A DNA stretch of 64,000 nt, taken from assembly GCF_022132145.1 (NCBI RefSeq), contig NZ_JAJISP010000007.1, positions 1 through 64,000 on the forward strand. Direction: 5' to 3'. Below are positions 32,960 to 42,369 of this stretch, in pieces. The notes beneath the pieces were generated by a model, which did not search any database, was not told where the DNA came from, and worked only from the letters and a program-made list of their open reading frames with translations. Position 1 is the stretch's first letter; each line of letters begins with the position of its first letter. Position numbers and translations under genes: made by a program. Source of the stretch: Pseudomonas sp. MMS21 TM103 (GTDB lineage: Bacteria > Pseudomonadota > Gammaproteobacteria > Pseudomonadales > Pseudomonadaceae).

Positions 32960-34249
32960 TCAGAGCATATCGCGCAGCCGGTACCAGGCCTTGCCCATTG
33001 CCTCCAGTGGCGCGGCGAGCAGCGCGCCGCCGGGGAAGCGCGGGTTGTTGATGGCCTGGTACAACGCCAGCAGTTCGTGGTTGCCGAGGATCGCATCGCT
33101 CACGGCGCGGGCGCCGGCCAGGGTCGGCAGCACGCCGTGGCCGGAGAACCCCTGCAGCCAGTAGCGCTGACCCTGCCGGCCGATGTCGGGGGTGCGCTTC
33201 ATGCTGACGTCAATGTGCCCGCCCCAGGCGAATTCCAGCTCGACCCCGCGCAGCTGCGGGAATACCCGCTCCAGATAGGGCCGGGTGGCGGCGGCCACGT
33301 CCTTGGGGATGCCGCCCAGGTAAGTGCAGCCGCCACCGAACAACAGGCGCTGGTCCGGGGTCAGGCGGAAATAATCGGGGACGAACTGGTTGTCGATCAC
33401 GCAGCTGTTGCGCGGCAGCAGCGAGCGTGCCAGTGCTGGATCGAGCGGCGCGGTGGCGACCTGGTAGGAACCGACCGGCAACAACCGGCTGGCCAGCTGA
33501 GGATCCAGCCCATCGATGTAGGCGTTGCAGGCCAGCACCAGCACATCGCTGGCGACTTCGCCCTGCTCGGTGCGGGCGACAAAGCCGGCGCTGGTTGCGT
33601 GGTAACCCAGCACCTGGCTCTGTTCGAAGATCTGTCCGCCGGCCTGCTCGATGGCGCTGGCCAGGCCCTGGGCCAGTTTCAGCGGGTTGAGGTGGGCGGC
33701 CTCGGGATCGTAGAGTGCGGCCAGGTAGCGTGGGCTGGCGATCCACTCGGGCAGTTCCTCGCCCTCGATGAAGCGCAGGTGTGGGTAGCCCCATTTCTCC
33801 ACGGCGTCGTGCTGCGCCTCCTGCAGCTGCGCGATGCGCCGCTGCTGTACCGCGGTCCACAGGCTGCCGACCCGGTAATCGACGTCGAAGCCATGCCGCC
33901 CGGGCAGTTCGCGCAGCTCCGCGGCGGCCCAGCGCATGCTGTCCCACAGGCGGCGGGTGCGCTCCAGGCCGAGGGCCTGTTCCAGCGGCGGCATGTCGCA
34001 GGACCAGCCGAGCAAGGCCTGGCCACCATTGCGCCCGGAGGCAGCCCAGGCCACCCGGCTGGCTTCCAGCAGGATCACCCGCTTGCCGGCCAGGGCCAGG
34101 CGTAATGCCGTGTGCAGGCCGCTGAAGCCGGCGCCGATGATCAGTACGTCGCAGCTCAGGCGGTCCTGCAGGGTTGGCCGCAAGGCAATCGGGCCGGAAT
34201 AGGTGCGGGCGTAGAAACTGGCGACATGCTGGGCGGATTGTTTGAACAC
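32960..34249 (-). CDS. puuB: Gamma-glutamylputrescine oxidoreductase
   Basis: 429 residues from GTG 34249. The FAD site VLIIGAGFSGLHTALRLALAG is near residue 35, followed by WAASGRNGGQALLGWSCDM, LLFGGGCTYLGG and QGFSGHGVLPTLAGARAV. This matches PuuB, which oxidises gamma-glutamylputrescine to the aminoaldehyde. An ATG at 34261 is in frame but has no ribosome site; GTG 34249 is preceded by TGAGG with a 6-base spacing and gives a more family-like start (FKQSAQHVASFYARTYSG). It begins the minus-strand polyamine operon, and product flow continues to GABA and gabTD. Confidence 0.88.
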   Translation of the reverse strand: MFKQSAQHVASFYARTYSGPIALRPTLQDRLSCDVLIIGAGFSGLHTALRLALAGKRVILLEASRVAWAASGRNGGQALLGWSCDMPPLEQALGLERTRRLWDSMRWAAAELRELPGRHGFDVDYRVGSLWTAVQQRRIAQLQEAQHDAVEKWGYPHLRFIEGEELPEWIASPRYLAALYDPEAAHLNPLKLAQGLASAIEQAGGQIFEQSQVLGYHATSAGFVARTEQGEVASDVLVLACNAYIDGLDPQLASRLLPVGSYQVATAPLDPALARSLLPRNSCVIDNQFVPDYFRLTPDQRLLFGGGCTYLGGIPKDVAAATRPYLERVFPQLRGVELEFAWGGHIDVSMKRTPDIGRQGQRYWLQGFSGHGVLPTLAGARAVSDAILGNHELLALYQAINNPRFPGGALLAAPLEAMGKAWYRLRDML

Positions 34250-34261
34250 GGCGCGCCTCAT

Positions 34262-34306
34262 GAAATTAGATAAATAAATTTCATGAAAAAATACACTATT
34301 TATTTC
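34262..34306 (-). promoter_or_regulatory. AT-rich palindromic promoter of the puuB-regulator-puuA operon
   Basis: A strikingly AT-rich patch. Inverted arms AAATAAAT (34272-34279) and ATTTATTT (34298-34305) flank TTTCATGAAA (34279-34288), itself a perfect 10-bp palindrome. GAAATT (34262-34267) pairs with AATTTC (34277-34282). Several TGAAAT half-sites suggest multiple binding sites for the adjacent PuuR-type repressor. Confidence 0.55.
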
Positions 34307-34425
34307 ACGCGGCCAAGCCCTGGCCCAGATGCGGGCCAGCTACCCGTGGGCAATCGGGCGTCGATGCGGGCAATGGGCCAGGCCAAAGGGCAGGGACCAG
34401 CGCCTGGGCAGGCGCTGGTGTTCGG

Positions 34426-36081
34426 TCAGGATTGACTGACCTGGTTGCGGCCACCGTGCTTGGCCGCATACAGGGCGCGGTCGGCGCGCTCCAGCAGTTC
34501 GCCGGCATCCTGTGCGTCTTGCTCGGTCGAGGCGATACCGGCGCTCAGGGTGACCGAGAACTCGCTGCCGTCGGCGATGAAGTGCAGTTCGGCAAAGCGC
34601 TGGCGAATCTCATCGAGAATCCGCAGGGCCTGATCGGCCGGGCAGTCGGGCAGCACCACGAGAAATTCTTCGCCGCCATAGCGGCCCAGGCTATCGACCC
34701 GGCGCAGGCGCTGGCGCAGCAGGTTGGCCAGGGCGCGAATCACATTGTCGCCGGCGACATGACCATAGCTGTCATTGACCTTCTTGAAGAAGTCGATGTC
34801 GAGCATCGCCACGCTGGCCGGTTTGCCGCTGCGTTGCGCGCGTTCCAGCTCGATACCGACCTGCTCCTTGATGTCGGCATGCTTGAGCAAGCCGGTCAGG
34901 CTGTCGCGTGACAGGGCGATGCTCAGCAGGCGGGCGCGCTGGGCCCGGGAGAACACAGTGGTGACCAGGGCGTTGTCGCCGATGGGTTTGGTGACGAAGT
35001 CGTCGCCGGCCTTGATCAAGGCATTCATTTGCCGGGTGATATCGGTCTCGGCCGACAGGTAGATGATCGGGACCCGCAGCCAGTCGTCGTTGAAACGGAT
35101 GATCTGCGCCAGTTCGGGTCCGGTGCAGTCCGGCATGTTGACGTCGAGCAGCACCACCTCCGGGTTGAAACGGCTCATGGTCTCGAAGATGCGCGACGGG
35201 GTTTCGAGCACTTCCACCAGCATGTTGGCGCTACGCAGGATCAGGCTGTAGCGGCTGGCCAGGTCATGGTCGTCATCCACGATCAACACCCGGTAGGGCT
35301 CGCCCTGCTGTTGGGCGAAACAGCGCTCCAGGCGGTTTTCCAGCTGGGGGATGTCGACCGGCTTGGTGAAGTAACCCATGGCGCCGACCCGTACCGCTTC
35401 TAGGTGGGTGGCGAAGTCGTTCTGGGTGGTAATCACCAACAGCGGCAGTGGTTGTTCCAGGCGCTGTTGCAGGGCGGCGGCATACGCCAGGCCGGTTTGC
35501 GCGGCATCGCCCAGGTTGACATCGATGATCAGCGCATCCGGCAGGCGCCGTTGCAGCGCCGCGTCGAAATCGGCGATACGGTTGAAGTGCTCGGCGTGGT
35601 AGCCGAAGTTGCCCAGGGTCAGGCGCATGTTCTCGCCGATGCTGGTCTCGTCCTCGAGGATGTAGATGCAGCGCGGGTGCGGCTCGGCCGTTGGCGACAA
35701 TTTCGGCCGCACGGGGCTTTTTCGCGCCGGCTCGCTCTGCACGCCTTGCGCGGCGAATTGCTGCAACTGACGGATGAACGCCTGCAGGTCCTGATCCTTC
35801 AGGCCCAGGCTTTCCAGCCCGTGCATGGCCTGTTGTTCGAGCTCATGGGCGCGTTGGCCGATGCTGGCGAAGCCGAAGGTGCCGGCCGCGCCCGCCAGCT
35901 TGTGCAGCTGATCGCGCAGGCTGCGCAGTTGCTGCAGTTGCGCCTCGTGGTCGGCGGCTTGCAGCAGTCTGGCCTGGCTGGCCAGTTCGGGCAATTCCTG
36001 GGCCAGACGCTCGGCGAACTTTTCGCTGAGCAGTTGCAGCTGGTGCTGCAGTTCGCTGGTCGGGCTGGATTGTTCAGCCAT
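34426..36081 (-). CDS. HPt-REC-REC-GGDEF diguanylate cyclase
   Basis: 551 residues. An N-terminal HPt domain (about 1-115) carries the phospho-His at His60 in LHKLAGAAGTFGF. Two receivers follow: REC1 (about 138-255; ILEDE, LIIDVNLGD, TKP) and REC2 (about 265-385; IVDDD, LLDVNMPD, TKP). A GGDEF domain (about 390-551) has the active site RYGGEEF and an inhibitory I-site RRVD five residues upstream, so c-di-GMP synthesis with product feedback is expected. The HPt means it can take phosphate from the hybrid-kinase receivers encoded upstream. It overlaps the stand-alone receiver gene by 8 bases. ATG 36081 is preferred over GTG 36087. Confidence 0.93.
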   Translation of the reverse strand: MAEQSSPTSELQHQLQLLSEKFAERLAQELPELASQARLLQAADHEAQLQQLRSLRDQLHKLAGAAGTFGFASIGQRAHELEQQAMHGLESLGLKDQDLQAFIRQLQQFAAQGVQSEPARKSPVRPKLSPTAEPHPRCIYILEDETSIGENMRLTLGNFGYHAEHFNRIADFDAALQRRLPDALIIDVNLGDAAQTGLAYAAALQQRLEQPLPLLVITTQNDFATHLEAVRVGAMGYFTKPVDIPQLENRLERCFAQQQGEPYRVLIVDDDHDLASRYSLILRSANMLVEVLETPSRIFETMSRFNPEVVLLDVNMPDCTGPELAQIIRFNDDWLRVPIIYLSAETDITRQMNALIKAGDDFVTKPIGDNALVTTVFSRAQRARLLSIALSRDSLTGLLKHADIKEQVGIELERAQRSGKPASVAMLDIDFFKKVNDSYGHVAGDNVIRALANLLRQRLRRVDSLGRYGGEEFLVVLPDCPADQALRILDEIRQRFAELHFIADGSEFSVTLSAGIASTEQDAQDAGELLERADRALYAAKHGGRNQVSQS

Positions 36082-36460
36082 GCACACGGCTCCATATTTG
36101 CCGGACCTGGGCGGCCAGTTGCATCGGGTCGAAGGGTTTGATGATCACGTCGCGGGCACCCAGGCTGTGGTAGTGCTCGATCTCAGCCGGCTGCACCTTG
36201 GCCGTCATGAAGGCCACCGGGATCAGCCCGATGTCCACCAGCTCACTGAGCTTGATCAAAGTTTGCGGACCATCCATGCCGGGCATCATCACATCCAGCA
36301 AGATGAAATCCGGCGCGAAACCCTGGATCTGGTCCAGCGCTTCCTGGCCAGACGAGCAGCTGAGCACCCGAAAGCCGCCAACGGCCTCCAGCGCGACCTT
36401 GGCCACGGCCTGGATCGACGGGTCGTCCTCCACGTGCAGGATGCGGGTCAGTTCAGGCAT
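36074..36460 (-). CDS. Stand-alone response-regulator receiver (CheY-like)
   Basis: 128 residues, one receiver domain only. The acidic pair HVEDD is near residue 10, phospho-acceptor Asp in FILLDVMMPGMDG is near 55, with AFMTAK and IIKPFDP as Thr and Lys switch motifs. AAGGAG is 6 bases before the ATG. It overlaps the preceding kinase by 8 bases and the following cyclase gene by 8 bases, so the three are translationally coupled. It may act as a phosphate sink or shuttle between kinases and the HPt of the cyclase. Confidence 0.94.
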   Translation of the reverse strand: MPELTRILHVEDDPSIQAVAKVALEAVGGFRVLSCSSGQEALDQIQGFAPDFILLDVMMPGMDGPQTLIKLSELVDIGLIPVAFMTAKVQPAEIEHYHSLGARDVIIKPFDPMQLAAQVRQIWSRVHG

Positions 36461-39400
36461 GCCGATTCTCCTTGGTGGGCAGCAGGCGGGCTAGCAGCTG
36501 CAAAAAGTGTTGCGCACTGGTGCGCGATTTGGCCAAGGTGGCCCCGACCTGGCCGAGGTACTCCGCAGGCAGATCGTGTGCGGAGAGTACCACCACGGGC
36601 ACTCCTGAATGGTGTTGGTGGAGTTCTTCGAGCAGTTCCAGGCCGTTGCCGTCGGGCAGGCCGAGGTCCAGCAAAATCAGGTCGTAGCTGTCTTGGTTCA
36701 ACAGCTGGCGGGCCTCGGTGAGGCTGCTGGCGGAGACGAAATCGGCCAGCGTGCGGCCCTGTTCGGCAATCACCTGACGCAAGTCGGCATCGTCCTCGAT
36801 ATGCAGCACCCGGGGTTTTTCCGGCAGCCCGTGCAAAGCCTGGCGTAGACGGGCCAGCAGGCTGTGCTGGTCGATCGGCTTGTCCAGCCAGTCGATGGCC
36901 TGGAAGCTGCCATTCAGGCTCAGGCGACCCTCGTCGCCGGCGGCGGAAATCACCAGCACCGGCAGCTCCGAGGTGCTCGGATCGTTGCGCAGTTCGCGGA
37001 TCAATTGCAGGCCGATGCCGTCCGGCAGGTGCAGATCCAGGGTGACGGCGGCAAAGTGGTGCTCGGCCAGCAGGGTTCGGGCCTGTTCCAGGCTGCTCGC
37101 CTGCATCACCCGGTAGCCGGCGTGGCTGAGGAACTGCTGCAGTAGCTGGGCGATATCGGCTTCATCCTCGACCACCAGCAAGCTGGGTCGCTGGGCATCT
37201 TGGTCGTCGCTCGCCAGGTTCATGGCATCCAGCAGCGGCAGTTCGAACCAGAAGGTCGCACCCTGGCCCTCGGTCGAGTCGAAGCCGATGCGCCCGCCCA
37301 TGCGTTCGATCAGCTCCTTGCTGATCGCCAGGCCCAGTCCGGTGCCGCCTTTCTGGCGGCTGTCGGTGGCGTCGGCCTGGGCGAATTTCTGGAACATCCG
37401 CTCGCGGAATGCCGCTGGAATCCCGGGGCCCTGGTCGCTGACGCTGACCCGCAGGCGTTGCTCGCGCAGTTCACTGCTCAGGCGCACTTGGGCGCCGCGC
37501 GGGGAAAACTTGATGGCGTTGGAGAGGAAGTTGGCCAGCACCTGCTGCACGCGCATGGCATCGGCCCGCACCTTGAGTGCCGGCCCCCGCTCCTGCACCA
37601 GGTGCACGCCATGCTGGTCGGCATAGGCCTGGTTGCTCGCCAGGCTCTCGTCGAGCTGGGCGTCTAGTTGCAGGCTGTTCAGCTTGAAGTTCATCTGGCC
37701 GGCCACCAGCTTGTCCATGTCCAGCAGGTCGTTGATCAGATGGCTCAGGCGCAGGCTGTTGTGATGGGCGATATCGATCATCTTGCGCATGCTCTCCGGC
37801 AGTTCGCCGAGCGCACCGCCCTGGATCAGGCCGAGCGAGCCGGAGATCGAGGTCAGCGGGGTGCGCAGTTCATGGCTGACCGTGGAGACGAACTCGCGCT
37901 GCATGCGTTCAATACGTTTGCGCTCGGTGATGTCATGCAACACCACGACGGCGCCGAGTTGGCGGCCATCGGGGGCATACAGCGGGTCGGCATTGGCGGT
38001 GACGAAGCGGGGCGCCTGGCCCTTGGCGACTATGCTGATTTCCGCGTCGCGCACCCGCTCGCCCCGCAGGGCTTGCAGCAGGGGGATCCTGGCGCTGACC
38101 AGCGGAGTCAAGCCGTCGGCCTCGAACAGGTCGTAGTAGTCGCCCCATTGCTCGGGTGCGAGCAGGCTGACATCGGTGCCATGCCATTGCCGGGCGGTAT
38201 CGTTGAACAGGGTTAATTGGCCCTGGGCATCGCAGGCGATTACCCCCTCGGCGAGTGCCTCGAGCAGGCGCCGGTTCATCTCCTGCTGCTGTTCCAGCTC
38301 CTGTTCCTGGTGCTTGCGAGCGCTGATGTCGCTGATCACTCCGTGCCAGATCACCGAGCCATCGGCCTGGCGCTGGGGAGTGGCTTTGCCTTCGACCCAG
38401 ATCAGCCCCTTGCTGGGATGGCGTACGCGGTATTCCTGGTGCCACAGGTCCAGCGCTCTGGCCGAGTCGCGTATGGCATCGGCAACGCCGGCGCGATCGT
38501 CCTCATGGATGACCGCGAATACCGCCTTGCTATGCTCGAGGACATCGGCTGGGGTCAGCCCGTAGATGTCCACTATGCCTTCGCTGGCGTAGGGAAAGCG
38601 TACCGTGCCGCGCTCGGGCAGTAGCGCCTGGAACACCATGCCGGGTAATTGCGCGGCGATCTGCTGCAGGCGCTGCAGGGCCTGATCGCGCAGGCTGAGG
38701 TCCTGGGCGATGGCGACGAAACCGCGCAGGGCGCCGTCCTCGTCGCGCACCGCCGAGACTGATAGCAAGGCCGGCAGTTGGCTGCCATCCTGGCGCACGA
38801 AGGTCCATTCGTGCGGCTTGTCCTGGCCGCGCGCGGCATGTGTGGTCAGCACGGAGAAGTCCACGTTGATGGATTGCTCGCCTTCCTGGCCGAGCGCTTC
38901 GGCGCGGCACGCCAGCTGCCAAGGATCGAGCAGGGTGCTGGCAAATGGGCGGCCGAGCAGGTGCTTTCGGCCATAGCCGAGCAAGTGTTCGGCGGCCGGG
39001 TTGACGCTGCTGATCTCGCCCGAGGGCAGGGTGGTAATGATCGCACTGCCGGCGCTGGCGAGGATGGCGCGCTGCAGCGCCGACTGCTCGGCATTCCGGC
39101 GCAGGTTCAGGCGCAGCTCGCACTGGCGCTCGACCTGGCGGCCGAGGCGGTGCAGGCCCTCGCGCTGCGGTTCAGTCAATTGACGTGGCAGGCGGTCAAT
39201 CACGCAAAGGGTGCCGAGGTTGTGTCCGCTACTGGTGGTCAGCGGGATGCCGGCGTAGAAGCGGATATGCGGCGCCTCGGTGACCAGCGGGTTGTCAGCG
39301 AAGCGCGGGTCTTGTCGAGCATCGGGGATTTCGAACAATTGCTTGGCGAGGATCGCATGGGCGCAGAAAGCCTGCTCGCGCGGCGTTTCGCAGGCGTCCA

Positions 39401-39605
39401 GGCCGACCTTGCTCTTGAACCACTGGCGCTGCTCGTCGATCAGCGAGATCAGGGCGATGGGCGTGTCGCAGAGTTGCGCGGCGAGCTGGGTGAGGTCGTC
39501 GAAGGCCTCCTCGGCGGGCGTGTCGAGCAACTGGTATTGCTGGAGTTCGGCGAGCCGCGCGGCCTCGTCGATGGGCAAGGTCGGTCCGCTGGAGGTTCGG
39601 TTCAT
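36453..39605 (-). CDS. Hybrid histidine kinase GAF-PAS-PAS-PAS-HisKA-HATPase-REC-REC
   Basis: 1050 residues, no membrane segment, so cytosolic. A GAF domain (about 25-170; FKSKVGLDACETPREQAFCAHAI type) is followed by three PAS domains (about 180-305, 315-430, 440-560). HisKA phospho-His is near residue 577 in STVSHELRTPLTS. The ATPase has NAIKFSPRG, DQGPGIP and GTGLGLAIS. Two C-terminal receivers (about 805-920 with LDLHLPDG; 930-1045 with LLDLGLPDG) follow. AGGA lies 7 bases before the ATG. It is the last kinase before the receiver and cyclase genes, a probable direct donor to the HPt of the cyclase. Confidence 0.93.
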   Translation of the reverse strand: MNRTSSGPTLPIDEAARLAELQQYQLLDTPAEEAFDDLTQLAAQLCDTPIALISLIDEQRQWFKSKVGLDACETPREQAFCAHAILAKQLFEIPDARQDPRFADNPLVTEAPHIRFYAGIPLTTSSGHNLGTLCVIDRLPRQLTEPQREGLHRLGRQVERQCELRLNLRRNAEQSALQRAILASAGSAIITTLPSGEISSVNPAAEHLLGYGRKHLLGRPFASTLLDPWQLACRAEALGQEGEQSINVDFSVLTTHAARGQDKPHEWTFVRQDGSQLPALLSVSAVRDEDGALRGFVAIAQDLSLRDQALQRLQQIAAQLPGMVFQALLPERGTVRFPYASEGIVDIYGLTPADVLEHSKAVFAVIHEDDRAGVADAIRDSARALDLWHQEYRVRHPSKGLIWVEGKATPQRQADGSVIWHGVISDISARKHQEQELEQQQEMNRRLLEALAEGVIACDAQGQLTLFNDTARQWHGTDVSLLAPEQWGDYYDLFEADGLTPLVSARIPLLQALRGERVRDAEISIVAKGQAPRFVTANADPLYAPDGRQLGAVVVLHDITERKRIERMQREFVSTVSHELRTPLTSISGSLGLIQGGALGELPESMRKMIDIAHHNSLRLSHLINDLLDMDKLVAGQMNFKLNSLQLDAQLDESLASNQAYADQHGVHLVQERGPALKVRADAMRVQQVLANFLSNAIKFSPRGAQVRLSSELREQRLRVSVSDQGPGIPAAFRERMFQKFAQADATDSRQKGGTGLGLAISKELIERMGGRIGFDSTEGQGATFWFELPLLDAMNLASDDQDAQRPSLLVVEDEADIAQLLQQFLSHAGYRVMQASSLEQARTLLAEHHFAAVTLDLHLPDGIGLQLIRELRNDPSTSELPVLVISAAGDEGRLSLNGSFQAIDWLDKPIDQHSLLARLRQALHGLPEKPRVLHIEDDADLRQVIAEQGRTLADFVSASSLTEARQLLNQDSYDLILLDLGLPDGNGLELLEELHQHHSGVPVVVLSAHDLPAEYLGQVGATLAKSRTSAQHFLQLLARLLPTKENRHA

Positions 39606-39671
39606 CTGCAGGTCCTGGCGCGGGGATCGTGCGCGGGCAAGGAAGGGCCGAGTAGTCGGAGCGGGGATTGC

Positions 39672-42272
39672 CTATTGCATCGAGTCATGGTCGCTGGCCT
39701 CCAGGCTGTGACGCTTGGCCGCCGCCGCGATGGATTGTTCCAGGCTCGCCAGCAGTTGCGCTTCGTCGAACGGTTTTTCCAGCCAGGCAATGCCCGGTGC
39801 GTCCCCTAGCAGCCGGCGGCCCTCATCGCAGAAGGCGGAGATCACCAGAATCGGCAGCTGTTGATTGGCCGCCTGTCGGCGAAGTTCGCCGATCAGGGCC
39901 AGGCCGTGACCGTCGCCGAGGCGCAGGTCGAGGGTCATGGCGGCGTACTCGCCCTCGGCCAGCCGTTGCTGGGCCTGGCTGGCGCTGAACGCGCTGTCCA
40001 CTTGATAGCCGGCGTGACCGAGGATCACCTGCAACAGGTGAACAATATTCGGCTCGTCCTCCACCACCAGGATGCGCGGCCCAGCCACTGCCCGTTGGGC
40101 GGTCACCGGCAGGAGATGCTCCTCGATCAACGGCAGCTCGAACCAGAAGGTGGCGCCCTGGCCGGGCACCGAGTGGAAGCCGACACGGCCATCCATGCGC
40201 TCGATCAGTTCTTTGCTGATCGCCAGCCCCAGCCCGGTGCCCGCCTGCTCGCGGCGATCCGAGCCATCGGCTTGGGCGAATTTCTGGAAGATCCGACTGT
40301 GGAAGGCTTCGGGGATACCGCGGCCATGGTCGCTGACGCTGACCCGTACCCGGTTGCCGCGCAATTCGCTGTACAGGCGCACGTTGGCGCCAGCCGGGGA
40401 GAACTTGATGGCGTTCGACAGGTAGTTGGCCAGCACCTGCTGCAGGCGTGCGGCATCCACCCGCACCCAGATGTCGCCCGGCTGGTCGAGCTGGAAGGAT
40501 ACGCCGTGCTGTTGGGCATAGGCCTGATTGGCCGCCAGGGCCTCCTCGATCAGCGGCTTGATGGGCTGCACCAGCAGGTCGAGGGTCATCTTGCCGGCCG
40601 CCAGCTTTTCCATATCCAGCAGGTCGTTGATCAGGAGGCTGAGGCGCTGGCTGTTCTGCTGGGCGATTTGCAGCATCTGCGTCATCTGTGCCGGTACCTC
40701 ACCCATGGCGCCGCCGGTGATCAGGCCCAGGGCGCCGGCGATGGACGTCAGCGGGGTGCGCAGTTCATGACTGACGGTGGAGACGAACTCGTTCTTCATG
40801 TTCTCGACGCGCTTGCGCTCGCTGAGGTCGAGCAAGGTGCCGCTCAACCGCTGCACCTGTCCGTCAGCGTCGCGCAGGATAAAGCCCCGCAGCAGCACCG
40901 GCACCTGATGACCAGCCCGGTGCAGCATCAATGCCTCGCTGCTGAACGACTCCGCACCCGATGTCACCGCGCGCTGCAGCTCCAGTTGCAGTGCGGCCAA
41001 CTCCTTGTGCAGCAGCACTGGCAGCCAGCGCTGCAGATCCTGCGGGCTTTCGTCGGGCGGGTAGCCGAGCATCTCCCAGGCGCGGGCGGAAGCGAACAGG
41101 CTAGCGGCCTGCAGGTCGATATCCCACCAGCCGTCGTTGCTGCCCTTGAGTACCAGGCGCTGGCGCTCCTCGCTCTGGCGCAGGGCTTCGCTGTTCTGGC
41201 GGATCTGCAGGGTCATCTTGTGCGCCAGGGCTTCGGCCTGTTCGCGGCGCAGGGTCAGTACCGAGGCCAGCACGAACAGCAGCAGGCTGACGCCGACACC
41301 CAGCAGCATCAAGGCGCCGGTAGTGTGAAAACTGGCTTCGAAGGCGGGCAGGCTGCTGAAATCGAGGGTCCAGTGTTGGCCGTAGAGGTCGAGTTGCAGC
41401 TGTGCGCTGAGTTCGGGGTGGCGTTCGGCGTCGCTCGTCTGGGTGCTGAAGAGCAGGGCCTCGGGGCGGGCTTGGGCGCCATCGTAGATGTTGAAATCGA
41501 GTTTGGGCGTCTGGCTGCCGAGGATACCGGCCATCAGGTCGTCCATCCGATAGGGGCTGTAGACAAAGCCGCGCAGGGCGGCGAGACGTTGCTCCGGACT
41601 CTTCAGCGGCAAGTCCGGGCGGTATACCGGCACGTACATCAGCAAGCCGGCCTGCACCTTGCCATGGGTTTCCTGGAGCAGGGTGACCCGCTGGCTGATG
41701 CGGGTTTCGCCACTGCTTGCGGCGAGCAGCATGGCGGCTCGGCGGGTGGGCTCGGACATCATGTCGTAGCCGAAGGCGGCCAGGTTGCGGCCAGTCAGGG
41801 GCTCGAGGAAGAGGATCGAACTGTACTGCTCGCGCAGCCCCGGTGGGTGCAGGCGGAAGTTGGGAAAGCCTTCGCGGCGCACCGCCGCTTCGAACTCGGC
41901 CACTGCTTCGGGGGGCAGGAAGCGCGTGTAGCCTACGCCCTGGATGCCGGGGTAATTCTGTGGCAGCTCAAGGCGTTCGAGATAGGAGCGCCACTCCCCG
42001 CGGTCGACCTCCAGGCTGGCGTCGAACAGGCCAGCCCCGCCAAGCAGAATCTGCTCGTGATCGGTCATGCGCTTGCTGATCGCCTCACTGACCTCGCTGG
42101 TCAGCAGCTCGAACTGACGTTGCGCGGCCAACTGCTCGCGTTCCTGCAGATACAGCCAGGCACTCAGGTTGGCCAGCAGGGCGATTGCCAATACCGCCCA
42201 GGCCAGGGCGTTGCGACGGCTGAAAAAGGCCTGCCGGTTGGCGAGGCTCATCAGGTTCAAGGTGTCGCTCAT
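39672..42272 (-). CDS. Membrane hybrid histidine kinase CHASE-PAS-HisKA-HATPase-REC
   Basis: 866 residues. A membrane segment (about 21-44), then a periplasmic CHASE domain (about 75-300; NYPGIQGVGYTRFLPP and FGYDMMSEPTRRAAM motifs), then a second membrane segment (about 325-345). One PAS domain (about 370-490) precedes HisKA (His near 502 in STVSHELRTPLTS), the ATPase (NAIKFSPAG, DHGRGIP, GTGLGLAIS) and one receiver (about 738-850; VEDEPN, LDLRLGDG). AAGGA is upstream of the ATG. CHASE domains bind small extracellular ligands; the ligand is unknown. Confidence 0.93.
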   Translation of the reverse strand: MSDTLNLMSLANRQAFFSRRNALAWAVLAIALLANLSAWLYLQEREQLAAQRQFELLTSEVSEAISKRMTDHEQILLGGAGLFDASLEVDRGEWRSYLERLELPQNYPGIQGVGYTRFLPPEAVAEFEAAVRREGFPNFRLHPPGLREQYSSILFLEPLTGRNLAAFGYDMMSEPTRRAAMLLAASSGETRISQRVTLLQETHGKVQAGLLMYVPVYRPDLPLKSPEQRLAALRGFVYSPYRMDDLMAGILGSQTPKLDFNIYDGAQARPEALLFSTQTSDAERHPELSAQLQLDLYGQHWTLDFSSLPAFEASFHTTGALMLLGVGVSLLLFVLASVLTLRREQAEALAHKMTLQIRQNSEALRQSEERQRLVLKGSNDGWWDIDLQAASLFASARAWEMLGYPPDESPQDLQRWLPVLLHKELAALQLELQRAVTSGAESFSSEALMLHRAGHQVPVLLRGFILRDADGQVQRLSGTLLDLSERKRVENMKNEFVSTVSHELRTPLTSIAGALGLITGGAMGEVPAQMTQMLQIAQQNSQRLSLLINDLLDMEKLAAGKMTLDLLVQPIKPLIEEALAANQAYAQQHGVSFQLDQPGDIWVRVDAARLQQVLANYLSNAIKFSPAGANVRLYSELRGNRVRVSVSDHGRGIPEAFHSRIFQKFAQADGSDRREQAGTGLGLAISKELIERMDGRVGFHSVPGQGATFWFELPLIEEHLLPVTAQRAVAGPRILVVEDEPNIVHLLQVILGHAGYQVDSAFSASQAQQRLAEGEYAAMTLDLRLGDGHGLALIGELRRQAANQQLPILVISAFCDEGRRLLGDAPGIAWLEKPFDEAQLLASLEQSIAAAAKRHSLEASDHDSMQ

Positions 42273-42369
42273 GGCTTGTCCTTAGCGTGGTGGCACAGCG
42301 TTTCAACCTGGTGCGCGACTTCCCGGCATGCCGATAAGCAATTGTTCGGGCGTTCCGGCTGGGCGCGGC

